From assembly GCA_017427385.1 (NCBI GenBank), contig JAFRSW010000005.1, positions 1-64,000 of the forward strand: a DNA stretch of 64,000 nucleotides, read 5' to 3'. A program made the translations under genes and the position numbers. The DNA comes from Bacteroidales bacterium. Lineage in GTDB: Bacteria; Bacteroidota; Bacteroidia; Bacteroidales; UBA932. The notes below the pieces were generated by a model. It was not told the origin of the DNA and made no database searches. It worked only from the letters and a program-made list of their open reading frames with translations. Shown piece after piece: positions 1 to 6,889 of this stretch (positions are counted from its first letter, which is position 1; each line of letters starts with the position of its first letter).

Positions 1-622
<622 letters not shown>

Positions 623-736
623 TGAATACTTAGTTTTCTATGAAATTGTAGTCTTACCTCTAGCAACTCGAAAAAACTCGAATTTCTACTCTCAGACTTA
701 ATCTCTTTTTCTTTTCTTTACCTCTTTGTGTCTTTC

Positions 737-752
737 AATATTGTCAATGAAC
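737..752 (-). promoter_or_regulatory. boxA-like antitermination element in the 23S leader
   Basis: The minus strand reads TTCATTGACAATATTG in the leader between the promoter and the 23S gene. It resembles the boxA-like motif (TTCTTTGACA type) seen in Bacteroidetes rRNA leaders. Function is inferred from similarity and position. Confidence 0.6.
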
Positions 753-776
753 TGTGCCGTTTTCTCAAACGGGCTG

Positions 777-807
777 CAAAGATACACACTTTTTCGAAAC
801 CTGCAAA
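777..807 (-). promoter_or_regulatory. promoter of the 23S rRNA gene
   Basis: On the minus strand TTTG (807-804) is followed after 19 bp by TATCTTTG (784-777), matching the Bacteroidetes -33/-7 consensus. An A-rich tract lies just upstream (about 810-840 read on the minus strand), as in an UP element. The predicted start near 770 gives a leader of about 150 nt. The 623-931 stretch holds this promoter, the leader and the -7 box (TACCTTTG, 901-908) of the divergent gene at 932. Confidence 0.75.
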
Positions 808-931
808 CTTATTTTTGATTTTTTTTTGTTTTTACGCGGCAAACATATACTATTTAAGTTTAGGCAGACCATTAGGTTTTTCTTATGGCCAAAAATAATA
901 TACCTTTGTATGCCGACGGATAATATATGAA

Positions 932-1210
932 ATGAAAGATACCGACAAAAGGATTACCAAAGTATGGACTGACGATGTGCGGGTTTATGCTCGCACAGAA
1001 GATGGATTGACTGCCAGTTATTCTTTCGATTCTTGGCCAAGGCTTAAGAATGCAACTCCTCAACAAAGGAATGATTTCTTTCTGTCTTTCTCTGGTATCC
1101 ATTGGCCACAAATCGATGAGGATTTGAGTTTTACTGGGATGTTCATCGCCTCCGGTCTATGCGACGGGGACGCCCCAGAAGACTCTTTTTATTATCTGAA
1201 TACGAAATAG
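932..1210 (+). CDS. DUF2442 domain protein
   Basis: 92-residue protein with the DUF2442 pattern: an N-terminal strand with VWTDDVRVYARTEDG, a central WPRLKNAT block followed by QR, and a C-terminal IHWPQIDEDLSF block. DUF2442 proteins are small and are often found next to DUF4160 proteins in toxin-antitoxin-like pairs; no DUF4160 partner is visible here. A -7 box TACCTTTG lies at 901-908, 23 bp before the ATG. The gene diverges from the 23S gene. Biochemical role unknown. Confidence 0.8.
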   Translation: MKDTDKRITKVWTDDVRVYARTEDGLTASYSFDSWPRLKNATPQQRNDFFLSFSGIHWPQIDEDLSFTGMFIASGLCDGDAPEDSFYYLNTK

Positions 1211-1212
1211 TC

Positions 1213-1266
1213 ATGAGAAACGAACTGGACATAATCGCCGAAAAGAACTACGCCCGCGAAGAATGA
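1213..1266 (+). pseudogene. 17-codon remnant after the DUF2442 gene
   Basis: A short frame starts 2 bp after the DUF2442 stop and encodes MRNELDIIAEKNYAREE. The string resembles the C-terminal tail that precedes the charged repeats of Bacteroidetes PD-(D/E)XK/Rpn-type transposase-family proteins. That likeness is from memory and weak. It may be a leftover gene end or a non-functional frame. Confidence 0.25.
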
Positions 1267-1293
1267 ACTAAAAGGCATCCTTTTAAGGAAGCT

Positions 1294-1325
1294 AAAGCCG
1301 CGGCAGGAGACCTGTCGCGGCTTTA
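1294..1325. terminator. strong hairpin, probably bidirectional terminator
   Basis: AAAGCCGCGGCAGG and CCTGTCGCGGCTTT form a 14-bp stem (one G-T pair) with a 3-nt loop. It separates the DUF2442 gene from the convergent lipoprotein gene that ends at 1356. The T-run is short on both strands. Confidence 0.7.
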
Positions 1326-1355
1326 TGTTAGATTGACCTTCTACGGTTGATCTGG

Positions 1356-3524
1356 TTAATATTCCCAGAGTTCAACTCCGCGGAATTCAAGGTATTTGTT
1401 GGAACCATCAGTTTCGGTCACATTGTATGCAAGCCTGTAGAAACATCCGGCCCACGAAGTGGCATTTTCTTTCTGGAATGTGCAGGTCTTGGGTGCTTCC
1501 TGCGTCCCCGCTATAGGTGTAGAAGTAAGCGTAGCAATAGGATTGGTTCCGTTTGCTGCATCATCAGCGGTACTATGCACGGTCAAAGTGAAGGAGTTTA
1601 TGGTAATATTCATTCTGGAATGCGAAACCACAACCTTGGAAATATTTTCAGGAATCGCCGTCTTTGAATAAATAACGCGGTTAACCGCGGAAAGGCTCTT
1701 ACCTCCAAGGCGCCATCCGGCATAAGAACCAGAGTTACTAACGCCGGTAACGTTCCATGTAACACCATTAATCAAGATATCACAATTGCCGGCATATGCG
1801 CCATTTGAGCCTAAGTTATTGCCCGCGGATGCCAGGAAGAAATAATACGCTAACCCACCCTTGGCCTGGGTGATATTCAGAGTATAAGACTTGGTAGCAA
1901 CCTCGGCGGTTGTTGAAACTGTTACAGTGTAGGCCTTGGTGTTCGCCGTATCATTGTTTTGAGGAACTGTAAGGGTTAAAACAGTATTGCCGGTGCCGGA
2001 TGTTTTATTCAAGGATGCACCTTCTCCTGTTACTGATGCCGTCCAGTCAACATTGCCGAACACGTAAACCTGCACTTCCTGCTCTTTGTAAGTAATATAA
2101 TCTTTACCATCAGGCAGTGCTGCCTTGAAATGGGGACTCGCCGGTTTGTCGAGACGATATAGCTTGACAGCCTGCTGGGTAGTGCCTGCACCATAAGCGG
2201 TGAACAATTTACTACTCGCATTGAAACGAATCAAACCTCTTCCTGTTGACGGGATGTCTGCAAACATAATTGCAGCGTTCTCCCAAGTGGTCGCGTCTAC
2301 CGTGACGTTTCCTATGGAAATCGCCCAACTTGCGCTATTATCAACAGTGGCTTTAGTCTGCAATATATTAGTTCCGGAGGATGCGGGATTTCCTGCATAA
2401 AGATATCCGTCGGCACTATCAGTACCTACGGTGGTCCTGAAGGCATAATGGCCTGGGATTATGCCGTCTTCCAGTTGGAGTATTTCGACAGCACCCGTCG
2501 GGTCAGTCAATTCATCCGCCGTCTTGGAGACTCCGGCAGCTGCACGGTTGTTGGAGTTCTGTGTGGACCCAAGCGCATAAGCCTGGTCAACACCGGCAGC
2601 TGCAATTATCACCTTGTCGCCAACATTAAGCTGGCTGGTGGATGTGACAGCCGTATATACCACAGGGGTAACGATGGGCACGCCTTCCATATCTACGGTG
2701 AACTTTGCTATCTTACCACGGGTAAGGTTTGCACTTGCGGGCATATTGACATCCTTTGTGAATGTGCCTTGGTCTGTTGAAACCGTGATTGTCAACTTGC
2801 CGCTGGAAAGATCGACCGGGGCCAGTGCGCACCAGACATCACTCAAAGAAGAAGTGGTAATGGCAATGGTATTGACAGGAGCGTAAGCTTCAAAATTACC
2901 GGTTTCCAGATAATAGCGGAAACGGCCGGCAATGGGACTGGCTTCGTTGGTGATATTGACGGCCTGAACCGTAGCGCCGCCGAGATTGACATTGGTGAAT
3001 GTAAGGTGCAGATAAGCGGATAGATGCTCGAAAGTCAAATTGACGGGATTCGGAATCTCGGTGAGTTCTCCGGTATCAGCAAACAAGACCTGGGCGGCAG
3101 GGTCAGGAGATGTCGCAGTTGGAGTCTGCCCGGAAGTAATCTCCACTCCTACATATTTATTAGTTTCGCTGCGTGTCTTGAAAGCAGCGGCAGGGCTCAC
3201 GAAGAAAAACTGATAAGTTGCCGCTGTGGCAAATGTTCCGCTAAAGCGTGCGCCTGTCCCACCGTTGACGGGAGTCACGGAGATAAATTCCGCACCAACG
3301 GGATCTGAATAGTTGAGAGAAGGGCAAACTTTATCTCCATCCTGCCAGAGGACGGGATACTTATTAGCGTTTTTTTCTCCGAAAACGGTTTTAGTCGTGT
3401 TGGAACTGGTAGTAAAGTATACCGTGCAGGTTTCGCCGGAAACATCGATCTTGGACTCTTCCTTGGCGCAGGAAGAAAGGATAAGGGCCGCGGCAAAAGC
3501 GGCGAAAATCATAATCTTTTTCAT
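1356..3524 (-). CDS. large surface lipoprotein, fimbrillin-like N-terminus with BACON-like domain
   Basis: 722 residues from the chosen ATG at 3524; longer in-frame starts would precede a clear lipoprotein signal (MKKIMIFAAFAAALILSSC, lipobox LSSC). Residues about 30-280 look like a fimbrillin/Mfa-type domain (VLWQDGDKV, FEHLSAYLHLTF). A middle region of about 150 residues has strings such as YALGSTQNSN and YLYAG. A BACON-like Ig segment near 490-570 (VDWTASVTGEGASL) is followed by a C-terminal domain ending in EFRGVELWEY. A 48-codon gene lies 13 bp upstream, apparently co-transcribed. Likely an outer-surface or adhesin-related lipoprotein; ligand unknown. Confidence 0.75.
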   Translation of the reverse strand: MKKIMIFAAFAAALILSSCAKEESKIDVSGETCTVYFTTSSNTTKTVFGEKNANKYPVLWQDGDKVCPSLNYSDPVGAEFISVTPVNGGTGARFSGTFATAATYQFFFVSPAAAFKTRSETNKYVGVEITSGQTPTATSPDPAAQVLFADTGELTEIPNPVNLTFEHLSAYLHLTFTNVNLGGATVQAVNITNEASPIAGRFRYYLETGNFEAYAPVNTIAITTSSLSDVWCALAPVDLSSGKLTITVSTDQGTFTKDVNMPASANLTRGKIAKFTVDMEGVPIVTPVVYTAVTSTSQLNVGDKVIIAAAGVDQAYALGSTQNSNNRAAAGVSKTADELTDPTGAVEILQLEDGIIPGHYAFRTTVGTDSADGYLYAGNPASSGTNILQTKATVDNSASWAISIGNVTVDATTWENAAIMFADIPSTGRGLIRFNASSKLFTAYGAGTTQQAVKLYRLDKPASPHFKAALPDGKDYITYKEQEVQVYVFGNVDWTASVTGEGASLNKTSGTGNTVLTLTVPQNNDTANTKAYTVTVSTTAEVATKSYTLNITQAKGGLAYYFFLASAGNNLGSNGAYAGNCDILINGVTWNVTGVSNSGSYAGWRLGGKSLSAVNRVIYSKTAIPENISKVVVSHSRMNITINSFTLTVHSTADDAANGTNPIATLTSTPIAGTQEAPKTCTFQKENATSWAGCFYRLAYNVTETDGSNKYLEFRGVELWEY

Positions 3525-3537
3525 CGCATGTCGCATT

Positions 3538-3684
3538 TTAAGAAACAATCCATTCCACTTCTTCGGCGTCCTCGATAAGGGCATTCGGGACTTCTACGGA
3601 GCCGGTTAGCACTGAGTGTGCAAAATCACATGAAACAACATCCACTGATGGTGGTACATAAGTAGTTTTAATGCTTTTCTTCAT
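3538..3684 (-). CDS. 48-residue peptide upstream of surface lipoprotein
   Basis: Reads MKKSIKTTYVPPSVDVVSCD and ends EEVEWIVS. It starts at ATG 3684 and stops 13 bp before the lipoprotein start. A -7 box TATCTTTG lies on the minus strand at 3724-3717, 32 bp before the ATG. The pattern of basic N-terminus, Y-x-x-P, hydrophobic strand, then Cys and an acidic tail recurs in the two small genes at 57438 and 59043, each also directly upstream of a surface lipoprotein. Function unknown. Confidence 0.7.
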   Translation of the reverse strand: MKKSIKTTYVPPSVDVVSCDFAHSVLTGSVEVPNALIEDAEEVEWIVS

Positions 3685-3762
3685 AATAACTGCAGTTTTA
3701 ATTTCGGCGATATCCACAAAGATAACCTTTTTTCAACAGATTATTTGTATTTTCGCACCACT

Positions 3763-5673
3763 ATGAGCAAAAAGATCAACCCTAATTCACCGCAGGTGAC
3801 CCCGTACTCCGTCACGCTGGGACTCATCATGACCATTCTCTTTTCCGCGGCAGCGGCATATCTGGGCCTCAAGGTGGGCCAGGTGTTCGAGGCGGCCATC
3901 CCCATAGCAATCCTCGCCGTAGGCATCTCGGGTGCTCTCGGGCGCAAGGATTCGCTGGGCGAGAACGTCATCATCCAGAGCATCGGGGCCTGCAGCGGCG
4001 TCATCGTCGCGGGAGCGATCTTCACCCTCCCGGCCATCTACATACTGGGCCTCGACGTGAGCTTCACGCACATGTTCCTCAGCAGCCTGCTGGGCGGCGT
4101 GCTCGGCATCCTCTTCCTCATCCCCTTCCGCAAGTACTTCGTGAAGGAGATGGACGGGCAGTATCCCTTCCCGGAGGCGACTGCGACCACGCAGGTGCTG
4201 GCGAGCGGCGAGAGCGGCGGCAAGGGCGCGAAAACCCTGGCCGTGGCCGGCCTGATAGGAGGTCTGTACGACTTCGCCATCGCCACCTTCGGCGCGTGGG
4301 GCGAGACCATCTCCACCGCATTCTTGCGCGTAGGACACGTGGTCGCAGACAAGGCCAAGGTGGTGCTCAAGCTCAACACCGGGGCGGCTGTGCTCGGCCT
4401 CGGCTACATCATCGGATTCAAATACAGCCTCATCATCTGCCTCGGCAGCCTGCTGGTGTGGCTGATCATCATCCCTGGCTTCAACCTCTTCTGGGGCGGC
4501 CAGGTGCTGGATTTCATGGGCAGCGGCATCGCCCAGACCATTGGGCAGATGAGCGCGGATGAGATCTTCCGCACGTACGCGCGACATATAGGTATAGGCG
4601 GCATCGCCACCGCCGGCATCATCGGAATCATCCGCAACGCCGGTGTCATCAAGAGCGCTATGGGCCTGGCAGTCAGCGAGTTCTCCAAGAAGAGCGCGGG
4701 CGCGGCCAAGCCGGAGGAATCCGACAGGGATATCAAGATGAAGACCGTGGTGACAGGGATAGTGCTGGCGCTGCTGGCCGTGTTCGCATTCTTCGCCTTC
4801 GGCGGAGTGGTAGATAACGTCTGGCAGGCACTGGTAGGCCTGCTGATAGTGGCTGTCATCTCCTTCCTGTTCACCACCGTGGCGGCCAACGCCATCGCCA
4901 TCGTGGGTAGCAACCCGGTCAGCGGAATGACCATCATGACCCTGATAATCACCGCGTTGGTGCTGGTGGCGGTTGGCCTGAAGGGCAACGCCGGAATGGT
5001 GGCGGCCATGGTGATAGGCGGAGTGGTCTGCACGGCCCTCAGCATGGCAGGCGGCTTCATCACCGACCTCAAGATAGGATACAATCTCGGCACCACCCCT
5101 GCCAAGCAGGAGAGCTGGAAGTTCCTCGGCACGCTGGTGGCCGCCGCGACCGTGGGCGGAGTGATGCTGGTGCTGAACAAGACCTACGGATTCGTGGGTG
5201 AAGGCGCCCTGGTGGCCCCGCAGGCGAATGCGATGGCGGCTGTGATTCAGCCGATGATGAACGGTGGAAGCGCGCCCTGGCTGCTCTACGGCATCGGCGC
5301 CGCGATCGCCATCCTCCTCACCGTATTCAAAGTGCCCGCCCTGGCCTTCTGCCTGGGAATGTTCATCCCGCTGGACCTCAACCTGCCCCTGCTGGTGGGC
5401 GGTGCGATCAGCTGGTATGTGAGCAGCCGCAGCAAGGACGAGGCTGTGAATTCCGCGCGCCAGGAAAAGGGCACGCTGATCGCCTCCGGCTTCATCGCCG
5501 GCGGCGCGCTGATGGGGGTAGTTTCGGCGATTCTCAAATTCGCAGGTGTGGATTGGTTCCTGAGCGGATGGAACAACGCCGCCGGGCATCTGGCCTCCGG
5601 CGCGGAAGCCATCGCCATCATCCCCTTCCTGCTGCTGGTGGTTTATATGATCAGGGCTAGTTTGAAGAAGTAG
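3763..5673 (+). CDS. OPT-family oligopeptide transporter
   Basis: 636 residues from ATG 3763; an in-frame TTG at 3745 overlaps the -7 region (TTATTTG near 3741-3747) and was not used. The protein is almost entirely hydrophobic, with about 14-16 membrane segments. Family-typical strings include YLGLKVGQVFEAAIPIAI near the N-terminus, the DGQYPFPEATATTQVL segment, and a late FCLGMFIPLDLNLPLLVGG. OPT proteins import oligopeptides or metal chelates across the inner membrane using ion gradients. The 3' end overlaps the convergent pepT by 17 bp, suggesting a peptide uptake and hydrolysis module, though the genes are not co-transcribed. Confidence 0.92.
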   Translation: MSKKINPNSPQVTPYSVTLGLIMTILFSAAAAYLGLKVGQVFEAAIPIAILAVGISGALGRKDSLGENVIIQSIGACSGVIVAGAIFTLPAIYILGLDVSFTHMFLSSLLGGVLGILFLIPFRKYFVKEMDGQYPFPEATATTQVLASGESGGKGAKTLAVAGLIGGLYDFAIATFGAWGETISTAFLRVGHVVADKAKVVLKLNTGAAVLGLGYIIGFKYSLIICLGSLLVWLIIIPGFNLFWGGQVLDFMGSGIAQTIGQMSADEIFRTYARHIGIGGIATAGIIGIIRNAGVIKSAMGLAVSEFSKKSAGAAKPEESDRDIKMKTVVTGIVLALLAVFAFFAFGGVVDNVWQALVGLLIVAVISFLFTTVAANAIAIVGSNPVSGMTIMTLIITALVLVAVGLKGNAGMVAAMVIGGVVCTALSMAGGFITDLKIGYNLGTTPAKQESWKFLGTLVAAATVGGVMLVLNKTYGFVGEGALVAPQANAMAAVIQPMMNGGSAPWLLYGIGAAIAILLTVFKVPALAFCLGMFIPLDLNLPLLVGGAISWYVSSRSKDEAVNSARQEKGTLIASGFIAGGALMGVVSAILKFAGVDWFLSGWNNAAGHLASGAEAIAIIPFLLLVVYMIRASLKK

Positions 5674-6889
5674 ACAGGAAGCCTTGCAGGATGTTGAGAA
5701 TCACCTGCGAGGCTTTTTCCATACTTTCCAGCGGCACCCACTCGAACTTGCCGTGGAAGTTCAGGCCGCCGGCAAAGATGTTGGGGCAAGGGAGGCCGCG
5801 GAACGAGAGGTTCGCGCCGTCGGTGCCGCCGCGTATGGGTTGCACCTTGGGAGTGACGCCCGCATCGGCGATAGCCTTCATCGCGATCTCGATTATCTGA
5901 TAGTGGGGTTCCACCTGCTCACGCATGTTGTAGTACTGGTCTTTCAGCACCAGAGTGGCCGTGCCGGCGCCGTAACGGGAGTTGATGAAGTCCACACACT
6001 CCTGCATCACCGCTTTCTTCTTCTCGAAGAGCTCCCGTGAGTGGTCGCGGATGATATAAGCGATGTCCGCCTCCTCGACACTTCCCTTGATGGAAATCAG
6101 ATGGAAGAAGCCCTCGTAGTCCTGCGTGTGCTCGGGGCGCTGGTCCGCCGGCAGCAGGGAATTCAGCTCCTGGGCTATCAAGATGGCATTGCGCATCTTG
6201 CCTTTGGCGTAGCCGGGGTGCACGTTGCAGCCCTGGATATGAATCTTGGCGGATGCGGCATTGAAGTTCTCGAACTCCAGTTCGCCAACCTCGCCGCCGT
6301 CCATGGTGTAGGCGTATGTGGCATCGAACTTCGCCACGTCGAACTTCACCACTCCGCGGCCTATCTCCTCGTCGGGCGTGAAGCCTATGCGGATGGGGCC
6401 GTGCTTGAATTCAGGATGGGCCATGATGTACTGCACCGCGTCCATTATCTCGGCAACGCCGGCCTTGTCGTCCGCTCCCAGGAGGGTGGTGCCGTCGGTG
6501 GTGATGATGGTTTCGCCCTTATGGGCCAGGAGTTCGGGGAATTCAGATGTCTTGAGCGCCAGTCCCGGCACGCCCTTGAGGGGGATGTCCGAGCCGTCGT
6601 AATCCTTTATTATCTGGGCTTTTACATTCTCGCCGGAGGCATCCGGAGCCGTGTCCACATGGGCGATGAAGCCCACTGCGGGCACATCCTTCTCCACATT
6701 GGAGGGGATGCGGCCCATAACGTAGCCGTATTCGTCGAGGGTAGCCTCTACGCCAAGGTCATTCAGTTCCTTCGTCAGGAGACGAAGCAGGTTCAACTGT
6801 TTTTTCGAGGAGGGCTGGCTCTCCGATTCCTCGTTGCTCTGGGTGTCCACTTGAATGTACCTCAGGAATCTGTCCAGGATCTTTTCCAT
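5657..6889 (-). CDS. pepT: peptidase T (tripeptide aminopeptidase)
   Basis: 410 residues, the normal length for PepT. It removes the N-terminal residue of tripeptides in the cytoplasm using two zinc ions. Visible are the HVDTAPD metal motif (H77, D79), GADDKAG, the PDEEIGRG segment with the catalytic Glu pair, the MDGGEVGELEFENFNA segment, and the late RGGTDGANLSFRGLPCPN. The N-terminus MEKILDRFLRYIQVDTQS aligns with E. coli PepT, which supports this ATG. Its first 131 bp overlap the end of the upstream ostA-like gene in another frame, an unusually long overlap. Confidence 0.95.
   Translation of the reverse strand: MEKILDRFLRYIQVDTQSNEESESQPSSKKQLNLLRLLTKELNDLGVEATLDEYGYVMGRIPSNVEKDVPAVGFIAHVDTAPDASGENVKAQIIKDYDGSDIPLKGVPGLALKTSEFPELLAHKGETIITTDGTTLLGADDKAGVAEIMDAVQYIMAHPEFKHGPIRIGFTPDEEIGRGVVKFDVAKFDATYAYTMDGGEVGELEFENFNAASAKIHIQGCNVHPGYAKGKMRNAILIAQELNSLLPADQRPEHTQDYEGFFHLISIKGSVEEADIAYIIRDHSRELFEKKKAVMQECVDFINSRYGAGTATLVLKDQYYNMREQVEPHYQIIEIAMKAIADAGVTPKVQPIRGGTDGANLSFRGLPCPNIFAGGLNFHGKFEWVPLESMEKASQVILNILQGFLSTSSN

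Noticed and set aside
3787..5589. 600-codon minus-strand open frame opposite the OPT transporter
   Set aside because: It is a His/Asp/Glu/Arg-rich shadow produced by the codon bias of the GC-rich transporter gene, with no promoter or homology signs. Other long antisense frames (for example opposite sufB, the DUF5686 gene and the Na/Pi gene) were rejected for the same reason.
3763..6889. Transporter-peptidase operon
   Set aside because: The two genes are functionally related but convergent with overlapping 3' ends, so they cannot form one transcript.
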